The notes beneath the pieces were generated by a model, which was given only the letters and a program-made list of their open reading frames with translations, was not told the origin of the DNA and did no database searches. A stretch of 64,000 nucleotides of DNA from Vibrio mangrovi (GTDB lineage: Bacteria; Pseudomonadota; Gammaproteobacteria; Enterobacterales; Vibrionaceae). The stretch covers positions 2,976,001 to 3,040,000 of the forward strand of contig NZ_AP024883.1 of NCBI RefSeq assembly GCF_024346955.1, in the 5' to 3' direction. Made by a program: the position numbers and the translations under genes. Below, piece after piece: positions 1 through 8,735 of the stretch; the stretch's first letter is position 1; every line of letters starts with the position of its first letter.

Positions 1-875
1 ATCGCGAAAACCCGGTTCTGTTTCACGGCAGGCAGCATTCGCATAAAAAGATTGCCGGACAGGGTATGAATATCTCGCTGATCAGCCGCAAACAGGAGGA
101 ATGTCTCCCCATTCAATGCTTGCGGCAGTTGTTCCCCGGTCACCCGGATAATATCGTGACGTCCCGGCGCCAAAAGCCCGGTATCTGTCGGCAGAGCCAA
201 CTGAAATCCCAGCGCTTCTAACAATCGTCCCTGAGCAGAATTCCGTTGCCATAAGTGAGCTGCACGATCAGCGGCACTATAAACGAAAGCACTGACTGGC
301 CGGGACGGCGGTTTTATCTGTTCCCGAATTTCGGCAAGCCGTTGGTTAAACGCATCGATCCTATTTTTGGCCTGTACTTCATGGCCGGTTGCTACACCTA
401 ATGTTTTCACCAGTTCCTGCCAGCTATGGCTGGTATAATCGAGCACAATGGTTGGGGCAATCTGTTGTAACTGGCTGACAATATTCAGTGCCGAATCACC
501 ACCAGAAGCACTCACGATAATTAAATCCGGGTTCATCGCCGCAACTTTTTCAGCACTCGCTTCACCAATATAGAGCCGGGTGAGCTGCCGCTGCCGGGCG
601 ACATCGCTCCATTGACGGAAGAATCCCTGCTCATCGGAAAAACGGTTATTCGGTGTTGTCGCCCCCGACGCCACCACCGGAGCATCGATCGCAAGCAGTG
701 ACCCGGTCAGAGTTACACTGGTGCTGACAATACGCTGTGGCATCTGATTCAGGGTTACCGAGCCCAGCTCAGTCTGAATCTGCCTCGGCCACGAAGCGGC
801 TTGTCCATAAGAGGTTGAACACCAGATAACAATGCTCATCAGCACAAAGAAGCGGGGGAAATTTTGACATCGCAT
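1..875 (-). CDS. fepB: FepB-like ferric-siderophore ABC transporter substrate-binding protein (C-terminus beyond window)
   Basis: Periplasmic binding protein that would deliver a ferric catecholate siderophore to an inner-membrane ABC permease. I translated this frame by hand because it runs off the left edge; about 291 codons are present. It starts with a signal peptide (hydrophobic FFVLMSIVIW, cleavage near YGQA/A). The mature part carries PQRIVSTSVTLTGSLLAIDAP, GATTPNNR and LYIGEASAE, which closely match E. coli FepB, and the window ends within the segment matching FepB near its C-terminus (LPAV..NRVFA). The ATG at 875 is the natural start. Upstream AT-rich DNA contains a Fur-like site, consistent with iron repression. 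The rest of the locus lies outside the window, so the exact siderophore cannot be told; a VctP-type role is an alternative. Confidence 0.85.
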   Translation of the reverse strand, partial: MRCQNFPRFFVLMSIVIWCSTSYGQAASWPRQIQTELGSVTLNQMPQRIVSTSVTLTGSLLAIDAPVVASGATTPNNRFSDEQGFFRQWSDVARQRQLTRLYIGEASAEKVAAMNPDLIIVSASGGDSALNIVSQLQQIAPTIVLDYTSHSWQELVKTLGVATGHEVQAKNRIDAFNQRLAEIREQIKPPSRPVSAFVYSAADRAAHLWQRNSAQGRLLEALGFQLALPTDTGLLAPGRHDIIRVTGEQLPQALNGETFLLFAADQRDIHTLSGNLFMRMLPAVKQNRVFA

Positions 876-894
876 AACAAGCTCACAAATATAA

Positions 895-915
895 ATAAAA
901 ACAATTATCATTTAT
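895..915. promoter_or_regulatory. possible Fur box upstream of fepB
   Basis: The minus strand reads AAATGATAATTGTTTTT here, which matches the left half of the Fur consensus (AATGATAAT..) well and the right half poorly. It sits 20 to 40 bases upstream of the fepB start, where a repressor would block the promoter. The call rests on the half-site match plus the iron-uptake context. Confidence 0.4.
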
Positions 916-1051
916 ATTTGATATCAACTCAAGTGAATCATCTGCTGTACATATATCGCATGAGCAAACTTATTTTTCATTCTCTGCCAGAATCAGTCCA
1001 TCTCAGATGAAAACATATCCGTAAGAAAAGGAGCACCGTCTCAACTGTGGT

Positions 1052-3490
1052 TTAATCAGGCAGTTCCCAGTTATGCTTGGGATAGCGTCCTTTCATCTCT
1101 TTTTTCACTTCGGCATAAGAACCAGCCCAGAAAGCAGCCAAGTCCTGAGTAATCTGAATCGGACGCTGAGCCGGAGACAGCAATTCCATCACCAGCCTTT
1201 TTTTCCCCTGAGCAATAACCGGTGAACTTTTCTCGCCAAATACTTCCTGAATCCGGACCGACAATACCGGTTCCTGTCCGGCCTGATAACGAATCCGCTT
1301 CCGACGGCCTGAAGGTAACTGGTGAAATTCGGGAAGCCATACGTCCAGAGACTGACTCAGAGACCAGCCAAGACGGCTTTTGAGCGCTTCCAGCACCGGA
1401 AGACGCTGTAAGTCTTTCACCGAACGGACATCGGTCATATAAGGAGACAACCACTGTTCGACATCGTCCAGTAAACTGAATTCATCCATGGCCGGCCATG
1501 CTTCTTCGGGAAGCCACGCGATGGCACAGCGAGCCCGCTCCAGCCACTGAACTGCCGCATCGCTCCAGTGAAGAACTTTCAGACCTTCCCGGCGGATGTA
1601 ATTCAAAAGCGCCTGCGCCATCTTGTCACGATCCGGAGCTGCCAGTCGCTCACTGTTCACAACCAGCCGGCCACAACAATACTGTTTCTCAGCCGTCAGT
1701 CTTCCGGCCCGGTCATCCCAGTCAACCAGTTCCCGTGTTTGGAAAAGCTCCGGCGCCATCCCGCTCAGTTGATCAATATCCAGTGTAATCGCAGATAAAA
1801 TCTGGCAACTCCCGGAAGAAAAACGCATTAAATCAAGCGCAATCAGATACGGTGTATCAGCCAGTATCTCTTCTTCCCGGATCAATGCTCCCTGTCCGTT
1901 TGCCAGTAAAAACTGACCATTACGATCGGGACGCTTCTGAGCAATCCGATCCGGAAAGGCCAGACTCAAAGCAAGAGCAAGCTGATGCTCGCTGACAGCA
2001 TCCAGAGAAAAAGAGCAGGAAAGCAGCGAGGCCAGCCGGCGGGCCTGCTGCATCAGCCTCGTCTTGTGCTGGTTTTTCCCGTTTTGCCAGAGATGCAGAG
2101 CAAATGCTAAATCCAGTTGCCGGGCATCGTTTTCTTCAGTCAGAGCCGCACCGGCAATCGCAGCCTGAAGTAAGTCATCTCCCAGATCGCGACACTTGAG
2201 CAGCATACTGGCCAGACGGGGTTCGACACCCAGTCGGTACGCCTGAGTTCCTAAGCCGGAAAAACGACTGGTTTCATCCAGAATCCCCAACTGCCGGAGT
2301 AGTTCTTTTCCCTGCTCGAATGTCGCCTGTGGCGGTGGTGTCATCCACTGCAACATATCAGGCTCATTGGTTCCCCATTGCACCATTTCCAGAACCAGCG
2401 GTGACAGATCAGCCCGCATGATTTCCGGCAGCGGCACTTTAGCCTGCTGCCGGAGCTGGGACTCGCTGTACAGACGGACGCATAAGCCCGGCGCAAGACG
2501 CCCCGCCCGACCGGCACGCTGCTCAGCAGAAGACTGAGAGATCCGGCTCTGTTCTAAATGTGTTACGCCGGTTGCCGGGTCAAAGCGGGCAACCCGTTCC
2601 AGTCCGGAGTCGACAACCAGTGTAATACCATCAATGGTCAGAGATGTTTCGGCAAGGTTGGTTGCCAGCACGATTTTGCGTAGTCCCGGAGCTGCGGGTT
2701 GAATGGCTTGCTGTTGTGCTTTAAAAGAAAGTTTACCGTACAACGGATAAACATCGATATTATCGGCGAGATCTGTCAGTTGTCCGGCAACCTGCTGAAT
2801 CATGCCCATACCCGGCAGAAAAGCCAACAGCGATCCTTCCTGTTGCTGCATGAGTAGCCGTATCTGTTTAACCATTGCAGCAACAGGTGATTCATTTGCT
2901 TTCAGAGGCTGATACTGATAAGAAACCGGATAACTTCGTCCTTCTGACTCAACATACCCTGCCTGAGGCAACAGATGCTGGATAGCTGAATGATCCAGCG
3001 TGGCAGACATAATCACCAGCTTCAGATCATCTCTCAGTGCCTGCTGAACTTCGAGACTCAGTGCCAGTGCCGTATCCGCGTGTAGACTTCTCTCGTGGAA
3101 TTCATCAAAAATCAGCAGACTAACGCCATTCAGCTCCGGATCAGATTGAATCAGCCGGGTCAGAACACCTTCGGTAACAATTTCCAGCCGCGTAGCCGGA
3201 GAAACTTTGGTTTCTCCCCGAATCCTGTATCCCACCCGTTGTCCGACTGGTTCTTCAAGACAGGCTGCCAGATACTGGGCAATATTCTTCGCCGCCAGAC
3301 GCCGGGGTTCAAGTAAGATAATTTTGCCGTCAATATCAGATGAGTTGAGAAGCCGCAATGGAAAAGCCGTTGATTTACCAGCCCCAGTCGGTGCTTTCAG
3401 GATCACCTGAGGATAATTCGCAATTGCCGTGAATAATTCTGCCATAACGGCTTCAATCGGTAACTGAGGCATCGCTGGTAACTGTGACAA
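1052..3490 (-). CDS. hrpB: ATP-dependent helicase HrpB (DEAH-box family)
   Basis: Large DExH-box RNA helicase-like protein of unknown physiological substrate in bacteria. Visible motifs, numbered from the chosen start, are Walker A GAGKST (about 36-41), DEFH (about 129-132), the SAT motif and QRAGRAGR (motif VI), followed by the HrpB C-terminal domain. I chose the TTG at 3490: it is preceded by AAGGAT about seven bases upstream, and the resulting N-terminus (M-SQLPAMPQLPIEAV) aligns with E. coli HrpB. That gives 812 residues. A longer frame reaches 3565 but would overlap the divergent sfsA start and has no family support. ATG at 3472 is the other option but lacks a ribosome-binding site. Confidence 0.93.
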   Translation of the reverse strand: MSQLPAMPQLPIEAVMAELFTAIANYPQVILKAPTGAGKSTAFPLRLLNSSDIDGKIILLEPRRLAAKNIAQYLAACLEEPVGQRVGYRIRGETKVSPATRLEIVTEGVLTRLIQSDPELNGVSLLIFDEFHERSLHADTALALSLEVQQALRDDLKLVIMSATLDHSAIQHLLPQAGYVESEGRSYPVSYQYQPLKANESPVAAMVKQIRLLMQQQEGSLLAFLPGMGMIQQVAGQLTDLADNIDVYPLYGKLSFKAQQQAIQPAAPGLRKIVLATNLAETSLTIDGITLVVDSGLERVARFDPATGVTHLEQSRISQSSAEQRAGRAGRLAPGLCVRLYSESQLRQQAKVPLPEIMRADLSPLVLEMVQWGTNEPDMLQWMTPPPQATFEQGKELLRQLGILDETSRFSGLGTQAYRLGVEPRLASMLLKCRDLGDDLLQAAIAGAALTEENDARQLDLAFALHLWQNGKNQHKTRLMQQARRLASLLSCSFSLDAVSEHQLALALSLAFPDRIAQKRPDRNGQFLLANGQGALIREEEILADTPYLIALDLMRFSSGSCQILSAITLDIDQLSGMAPELFQTRELVDWDDRAGRLTAEKQYCCGRLVVNSERLAAPDRDKMAQALLNYIRREGLKVLHWSDAAVQWLERARCAIAWLPEEAWPAMDEFSLLDDVEQWLSPYMTDVRSVKDLQRLPVLEALKSRLGWSLSQSLDVWLPEFHQLPSGRRKRIRYQAGQEPVLSVRIQEVFGEKSSPVIAQGKKRLVMELLSPAQRPIQITQDLAAFWAGSYAEVKKEMKGRYPKHNWELPD

Positions 3491-3546
3491 AACATCATCC
3501 TTGTGATTAAATGAGAAAAATGATTGTACATAAAAACAGTAAATAA

Positions 3547-4290
3547 ATGCAGTTTGATCCCTCATTAAGTGCCGCCGTTCTGCTGAAACGTTACAAACGT
3601 TTTCTGGCCGATATTCAATTTCCCGATGGTCATACCACCACCATCCACTGTGCCAATACCGGAGCTATGACCGGCTGTGCAACGCCCGGAGACACAGTGT
3701 GGTTTTCCCGTTCGGACAATCCGAAACGTAAGTATCCTTTGAGCTGGGAGCTCACCGAAACGGCAGACGGACATCAAATCTGCGTCAATACGATCCGAGC
3801 CAATACGCTGGCATGCGAAGCCATACAATCCGGTGTTATTGAAGAACTTCAGGGCTATGAGACGCTACGTACCGAAGTGAAATACGGTCAGGAGAACAGC
3901 CGGATCGATATTCTGCTGAGTTCTCCCTCCCGGCCGGACTGCTATGTCGAAGTCAAAAGCGTAACTTTGCTTGGCGGCCCGGAATCTGATACAAATCAGT
4001 CTGGTCAGGGATATTTCCCGGATGCTGTGACCACCCGGGGACAAAAACACCTGCGGGAGTTAATTGAGGTTGCCCGGAGCGGAAAACGGGCCATACTTTT
4101 ATTTACTGTATTACACTCAGGGATTGAAAAAGTATCGCCCGCCCTCCATATAGACGCAACATATTCACTTTTGTTGGAAGACGCACAGAAGGAAGGCGTG
4201 GAAGTACTATGTTACAAGGCAAAACTCTCCAGATATGAAATGAAACTTGTATCAAAGATAGAATGGGTCAATGGATCGATAAAAAATTGA
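3547..4290 (+). CDS. sfsA: DNA/RNA nuclease SfsA (sugar fermentation stimulation protein)
   Basis: SfsA-family protein of 247 residues, slightly longer than the roughly 234-residue E. coli protein. SfsA was first linked to maltose metabolism and is now classed as a nuclease-fold nucleic-acid-binding protein. Family hallmarks are the N-terminal RYKRFLADI segment, CANTGAMTGC, and a central VEVKSVTL motif of the PD-(D/E)xK type with G-rich FPDAVTTRGQKHL after it. It is divergent from hrpB with about 56 bases between the start codons and lies just upstream of dksA, the usual gammaproteobacterial order. The start ATG at 3547 follows an A-rich stretch without a strong ribosome-binding site. Confidence 0.95.
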   Translation: MQFDPSLSAAVLLKRYKRFLADIQFPDGHTTTIHCANTGAMTGCATPGDTVWFSRSDNPKRKYPLSWELTETADGHQICVNTIRANTLACEAIQSGVIEELQGYETLRTEVKYGQENSRIDILLSSPSRPDCYVEVKSVTLLGGPESDTNQSGQGYFPDAVTTRGQKHLRELIEVARSGKRAILLFTVLHSGIEKVSPALHIDATYSLLLEDAQKEGVEVLCYKAKLSRYEMKLVSKIEWVNGSIKN

Positions 4291-4328
4291 TATTGTCTGC
4301 ACATTGATAACAAGTTTACAACGAGTGT

Positions 4329-4357
4329 TTGCCACCCCCTTTTCTTTCTGGTATAGA
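4329..4357 (+). promoter_or_regulatory. sigma-70 promoter of dksA
   Basis: TTGCCA (4329-4334) and TATAGA (4352-4357) are separated by exactly 17 bases, a good sigma-70 pair. It lies about 58 bases upstream of the dksA ATG. A small hairpin (ACTGC-tctc-GCAGT) follows in the leader. Confidence 0.65.
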
Positions 4358-4414
4358 TACCCGCCTTAAGTAGACTGCTCTCGCAGTTGACTAGGTGTTA
4401 GTAGGAGATGCTGT

Positions 4415-4861
4415 ATGACAGAATCCAAAAAGAAATCGCTAGGCATCCTAGCCATTGCAGGTGTTGAGCCGTATCAGGAACAACCGGGTGAAGAGTATAT
4501 GTCACCGGGCCAGATCGCTCACTTTACAAAGATTTTACAAGCTTGGCGTAACCAACTCAGAGAAGAAGTTGAACGGACTGTCCACCATATGCAGGACGAA
4601 GCAGCCAACTTCCCGGATCCTGTCGATCGTGCATCTCAGGAAGAAGAGTTTAGCCTTGAGTTGCGGAACAGGGACAGAGAGCGTCGTTTAATCAAGAAAA
4701 TCGAGAAGACGCTCAATAAGATTGAAGAAGATGATTTCGGTTTCTGCGAGTCTTGTGGTGTTGAAATCGGCATTCGTCGTCTTGAAGCCCGTCCGACTGC
4801 TGATTTGTGTATCGATTGTAAGACACTTGCAGAAATGAAAGAAAGACAGATGCAAGGTTAA
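4415..4861 (+). CDS. dksA: RNA polymerase-binding transcription factor DksA
   Basis: DksA enters the secondary channel of RNA polymerase and acts with ppGpp in the stringent response. The 148-residue protein shows a long helical hairpin (about residues 33-105) with the tip motif DPVDRA, where the two functional aspartates sit. A C-terminal zinc finger has Cys at about 111, 114, 132 and 135 (CESC...CIDC). AGGAG about seven bases before the ATG is a strong ribosome-binding site. A sigma-70 promoter lies upstream and a strong terminator follows 20 bases after the stop. All key residues are present. Confidence 0.98.
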   Translation: MTESKKKSLGILAIAGVEPYQEQPGEEYMSPGQIAHFTKILQAWRNQLREEVERTVHHMQDEAANFPDPVDRASQEEEFSLELRNRDRERRLIKKIEKTLNKIEEDDFGFCESCGVEIGIRRLEARPTADLCIDCKTLAEMKERQMQG

Positions 4862-4882
4862 GTAAAATTACGACCTCATGCT

Positions 4883-4910
4883 AAAAAGGGAGCTTCTGCT
4901 CCCTTTTTGT
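4883..4910 (+). terminator. Rho-independent terminator between dksA and gluQ
   Basis: An 11-bp stem AAAAAGGGAGC / GCTCCCTTTTT with a TTCT loop (4883-4908) begins about 21 bases after the dksA stop. It separates dksA from gluQ, which has no obvious strong promoter of its own. Confidence 0.9.
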
Positions 4911-5085
4911 TATTATGAGTCTTAGTTATACCATTCTGACAAAGTATCTGATCATCTAAAAATGGGTATGCTGGAACAAACATACAAGGGTTGTTTAAGC
5001 GCACATGGATGTTTTAAGCAGTTTGTGGAACCATATCCATTCAGATTACATTTTTATCCAGATTGGTATTATTGCAGAACACAGA

Positions 5086-5958
5086 ATGAATAACTATATC
5101 GGTCGCTTCGCCCCTTCTCCGTCAGGCCCGCTTCATTTCGGGTCACTGGTTGCTGCACTAGGCAGTTATTTTCAGGCCCGCGCCATGAACGGACAATGGC
5201 TGGTCAGAATTGAGGATCTCGATCCTCCACGGGAAATGCCCGGTGCCGCCGATCTGATTCTGAAAACACTCGAAGCCTATGGTCTTCACTGGGATCACAA
5301 TATCTGGTATCAGAGCCGCCGTCATGATGCTTATCAGGCACAAATCGACACATGGCTTGCAAACGGTCAGGCATACTACTGCCGCTGTACACGCAAACAA
5401 ATCAAAGCCGCCGGAGACTACTACAACGGCACTTGTCGTCATCTGCAACTCCCCTCAGACTCAGGGTATGCTGTCCGCTTACGTATGGACGTTCCGATTA
5501 CCCGATTTTATGATGAGAAACATGGCGATATTGATATTCCTCATGATCTGGCTCAGGAAGACTTCATCATTAAACGCCGGGACGGGCTGTTTGCCTACAA
5601 TCTGGCAGTCGTACTGGATGATATTGCACAAGGCGTTACTCAGGTCGTCCGGGGAGCAGATCTGATTGAGCCAACCGGACGCCAGATTAGCTTATATAAC
5701 ATTCTGGAGCATAAACCGGTCAGTTATCTGCATTTACCTCTGGCAGTTGATCAATCCGGCCATAAACTCTCCAAACAGAATCATGCCCCGGCAATCGATC
5801 TGAAAAATCCCCGCCCAACTCTGATTCAGGCGATGAAATTCCTCGGTTTTCAGCTCCCGGCCGGAATAGAAACCGCAGAACTGGCGGAAATTGTTGCCTG
5901 GGGAAGCCAAAACTGGCATATTCAGCAACTCCCTGACGCACTTGAAATCACGCGATGA
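5086..5958 (+). CDS. gluQ: glutamyl-Q tRNA(Asp) synthetase GluQRS
   Basis: A truncated glutamyl-tRNA synthetase paralog that attaches glutamate to the queuosine at position 34 of tRNA(Asp) rather than to the acceptor stem. It carries the class I signatures HFGSL (HIGH-like) and KLSKQNHA (KMSKS-like), plus the zinc-binding pattern CRC...GTCRH around residues 100-120. The C-terminal anticodon-binding domain of normal GluRS is missing, as expected. I chose the ATG at 5086 (290 residues) because MNNYIGRFAPSPSG matches the family N-terminus. The longer frame from 5005 adds 27 unrelated residues. No strong ribosome-binding site precedes either start. Confidence 0.94.
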   Translation: MNNYIGRFAPSPSGPLHFGSLVAALGSYFQARAMNGQWLVRIEDLDPPREMPGAADLILKTLEAYGLHWDHNIWYQSRRHDAYQAQIDTWLANGQAYYCRCTRKQIKAAGDYYNGTCRHLQLPSDSGYAVRLRMDVPITRFYDEKHGDIDIPHDLAQEDFIIKRRDGLFAYNLAVVLDDIAQGVTQVVRGADLIEPTGRQISLYNILEHKPVSYLHLPLAVDQSGHKLSKQNHAPAIDLKNPRPTLIQAMKFLGFQLPAGIETAELAEIVAWGSQNWHIQQLPDALEITR

Positions 5959-6059
5959 TTCTCAAATTGTGTCCAGTGAGCTATTATTAGCCGCAAATTG
6001 ACCCACAAAGACATTCTGTCAACAAAAGACAACAAGGTAGAAACGCTTATCCTTGTCTG

Positions 6060-7427
6060 ATGCTCATGAATAAAAACGATACTACAGTACAAACTCATCG
6101 CGTTTATCCGGATTTAACGCTAAACATCCTAACGCGACAAGAGCACAATATCTCTCGCAAGCAAATCAGCGAGAGCGCACTCAAAGTGCTTTACCGGCTG
6201 CAAAGTGCAGGCTACGACGCCTACCTTGTCGGTGGCGGTGTCCGTGATCTTTTACTGGGTGAATCCCCGAAAGATTTCGACATCACAACCAATGCGACTC
6301 CTGAACAGGTTCGCAAGCTTTTTCGTAACTGTCGTCTGATCGGACGCCGTTTCCGGCTTGCTCATGTCATGTTCGGACGTGAGATTGTCGAAGTCGCAAC
6401 ATTTCGTGGCCACCATCAGGAAAATGACCGCCAGAAAGCCAGTCAGTCGGAAGCCGGAATGCTCCTGCGGGATAACGTCTACGGTACTATCGATGAAGAT
6501 GCAGAGCGCCGGGACTTCACCGTCAATGCAATGTATTACAACATTGCCGACTATACGATTCACGACTATGCCGGCGGTATCGAAGATATTGAAGACAGAC
6601 TGGTCCGGCTGATCGGCGATCCGCAAACCCGTTACCGGGAAGATCCGGTCCGGATGTTGCGGGCGGTCCGTTTCGCCGTCAAACTCGATTTTGATATCGA
6701 GGAAGAAACTGCAGCACCAATTGAAGAACTGGCCCCACTGTTGCAGGATATTCCACCAGCCCGGCTGTACGAAGAATCGCTGAAAATGCTGCAAACCGGA
6801 TATGGTCTGGAAACCTATCACCAGATGCGACAGTACAATCTGTTCCAGCAGCTTTTCCCGATGATCTCGGCCTATTTTACGGAAGACTACTCTTCCCCGA
6901 CGGAAAAAATGCTCGATCTGGCTCTCGATTCAACCGACCAGCGTCTCGATGAAGGGAAAAGAATCAACCCGGCATTTATGTTTGCAGCGATTCTTTGGTA
7001 TCCCATGGTTCATCTGGCAGAGACCTTTATGGAATCAAAAGATCTCTGCTATTACGATGCAGTGATGGAAGCCGGCAACAAGATCTTGGATCAACTGGTC
7101 AAAACGGTCGCGATTCCAAGACGCCATACCGCTACTATTCGTGATATCTGGCAGCTTCAGCTTCGTTTCCCCCGTCGCCACGGTAAGCGGGCTTTCCGTT
7201 TACTGGATATTAATAAGTTCCGGGCCGGGTTCGATTTTCTGATGATGAGAGGCATCGTCGAAGGCGGTGAGACTCAGGAACTGGCACAGTGGTGGGAAAC
7301 CTTCCAGAATGCCGGTAAAAATATGCGCCAGGCGATGGTCAATGATGTTGGTCGGATCAACTCCAAGAGAGCCAAAGCCCGCCAGCGTCAGATGGGACAG
7401 AAGAACAAGAAACAGGAAGTGTCATGA
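6060..7427 (+). CDS. pcnB: poly(A) polymerase I PcnB
   Basis: Adds poly(A) tails to RNA and so promotes its decay. The nucleotidyltransferase core has GGGVRDLLLG and DFDITTNATPEQVR (catalytic DxD), then the RNA-binding head domain. The C-terminus is basic (INSKRAKARQRQ..KNKK), as in PcnB and unlike CCA-adding enzymes. ATG at 6060 or 6066 is in frame, but neither has a good ribosome-binding site; the nearest AAGG lies more than 20 bases upstream. In E. coli pcnB is weakly translated from an AUU start, so poor initiation fits the family. It overlaps folK by four bases (ATGA). Confidence 0.95.
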   Translation: MLMNKNDTTVQTHRVYPDLTLNILTRQEHNISRKQISESALKVLYRLQSAGYDAYLVGGGVRDLLLGESPKDFDITTNATPEQVRKLFRNCRLIGRRFRLAHVMFGREIVEVATFRGHHQENDRQKASQSEAGMLLRDNVYGTIDEDAERRDFTVNAMYYNIADYTIHDYAGGIEDIEDRLVRLIGDPQTRYREDPVRMLRAVRFAVKLDFDIEEETAAPIEELAPLLQDIPPARLYEESLKMLQTGYGLETYHQMRQYNLFQQLFPMISAYFTEDYSSPTEKMLDLALDSTDQRLDEGKRINPAFMFAAILWYPMVHLAETFMESKDLCYYDAVMEAGNKILDQLVKTVAIPRRHTATIRDIWQLQLRFPRRHGKRAFRLLDINKFRAGFDFLMMRGIVEGGETQELAQWWETFQNAGKNMRQAMVNDVGRINSKRAKARQRQMGQKNKKQEVS

Positions 7428-7933
7428 TCACGGTTTATATTGCGATCGGCAGTAACATGGCACAACCGGACCGTCAGGCATTGCAAGCTATTCAGGCACT
7501 ACAGCAACTGCCTGAGTCAGAGTTTGTCCGGGCCTCACAGCTATATAGCAGTACACCGATGGGACCAGCGGATCAGCCAGATTATATTAATGCTGTCGCT
7601 GAGATCAGAACGCATTTAAAACCACTCGAATTATTAGACCATACTCAGGCCATTGAGCTGGCTCAGGGCCGGGTACGTAAAGAGGAACGCTGGGGTCCGA
7701 GAACATTGGATCTGGATATCCTCTTGTATGGCAGTGAGGTGATCAATTCCGAGCGTCTGACAATTCCCCACTATGGAATGAAAGAACGGGAGTTCGTTCT
7801 GTACCCGCTCGCTGAAATTGCACCAGATTTAACCCTCCCGGATGGGACTGAGCTGAATCAACTGCTACAGCAGATTGATAGAAACGGGCTCACAATTTGG
7901 CATCCGCCAACGTCTCGTAAGGATGAAGAATGA
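7424..7933 (+). CDS. folK: 2-amino-4-hydroxy-6-hydroxymethyldihydropteridine pyrophosphokinase
   Basis: Transfers pyrophosphate from ATP to the pterin in folate synthesis. The 169-residue protein shows the HPPK pattern: N-terminal YIAIGSNM, the pterin-site strand FVRASQLYSSTP and the signature GPRTLDLDILLYG with its metal-binding aspartates. It is translationally coupled on both sides, through ATGA overlaps with pcnB upstream and panB downstream, so pcnB-folK-panB-panC reads as one operon. Confidence 0.97.
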   Translation: MITVYIAIGSNMAQPDRQALQAIQALQQLPESEFVRASQLYSSTPMGPADQPDYINAVAEIRTHLKPLELLDHTQAIELAQGRVRKEERWGPRTLDLDILLYGSEVINSERLTIPHYGMKEREFVLYPLAEIAPDLTLPDGTELNQLLQQIDRNGLTIWHPPTSRKDEE

Positions 7934-8724
7934 AAAAAATTACCATCAACGATCTGATGCGCTGGAAGCAGGAAGGTCGTAAATTTGCCACTGTAACGGC
8001 TTATGATGCCAGTTTTGCTCAACTTTTTGAAAGTCAGAATATGCCGGTTCTTCTGGTCGGTGATTCTTTAGGAATGGTATTACAGGGCCAGACAGATACT
8101 CTGCCGGTCACTATCGAAGATATGGCTTATCATACCCGCAGTGTAAGAGCCGGAAGTCCTCATTCGCTATTGATGACAGATATGCCGTTTATGAGTTATG
8201 CCACCCCGGCTCAGGCATGTGAAAATGCAGCAAAGCTTATGCGGGCCGGTGCAAATATGGTCAAGCTCGAAGGCGGAAGCTGGCTGGTTGAGACAGTCAG
8301 AATGCTGACCGAACGTGCAGTTCCGGTCTGTGCCCATCTGGGACTGACTCCTCAATCCGTGAACATCTTCGGTGGTTACAAAGTTCAGGGCCGGGAAGAA
8401 AAACAGGCAGAACAAATGTTACATGACGCACTGGCACTACAGAATGCCGGAGCTCAGTTAGTCATACTCGAATGCGTTCCGGCCAGACTGGCTGCCAAGA
8501 TTACCCAGGCACTGGATATTCCGGTGATTGGTATTGGTGCAGGTGCAGATACCGATGGTCAGGTACTGGTCATGCACGATATGTTTGGGATTTCGGCAAA
8601 CTACATGCCTAAATTCTCAAAGAACTTTTTAGCGGAGACTGGCGATATGCGTCAGGCTGTCGCCAAATACATGGAAGATGTAGAACGTGGTATTTTTCCT
8701 GATGAAGAACACACGATTGCCTGA
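7930..8724 (+). CDS. panB: 3-methyl-2-oxobutanoate hydroxymethyltransferase
   Basis: First committed enzyme of pantothenate (coenzyme A) synthesis; it adds a hydroxymethyl group from methylene-tetrahydrofolate to ketoisovalerate. The 264-residue sequence has the usual TIM-barrel signatures: VTAYDASFA, LLVGDSLGMVLQG (metal-binding Asp), MVKLEGG, and VIGIGAGADTDGQVLVMHDM. Its ATG overlaps the folK stop, and panC follows after 11 bases with its own AAGGAG ribosome-binding site. Confidence 0.98.
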   Translation: MKKITINDLMRWKQEGRKFATVTAYDASFAQLFESQNMPVLLVGDSLGMVLQGQTDTLPVTIEDMAYHTRSVRAGSPHSLLMTDMPFMSYATPAQACENAAKLMRAGANMVKLEGGSWLVETVRMLTERAVPVCAHLGLTPQSVNIFGGYKVQGREEKQAEQMLHDALALQNAGAQLVILECVPARLAAKITQALDIPVIGIGAGADTDGQVLVMHDMFGISANYMPKFSKNFLAETGDMRQAVAKYMEDVERGIFPDEEHTIA

Positions 8725-8735
8725 AGGAGTAATTC

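Noticed and set aside
1052..3565. 837-residue version of HrpB
   Set aside because: The extra 25 N-terminal residues do not resemble the family and would overlap the sfsA start; the TTG at 3490 has a ribosome-binding site.
6252..6821. Minus-strand 189-codon frame inside pcnB
   Set aside because: It lies entirely antisense to pcnB, has no ribosome-binding site and shows no recognisable motif.
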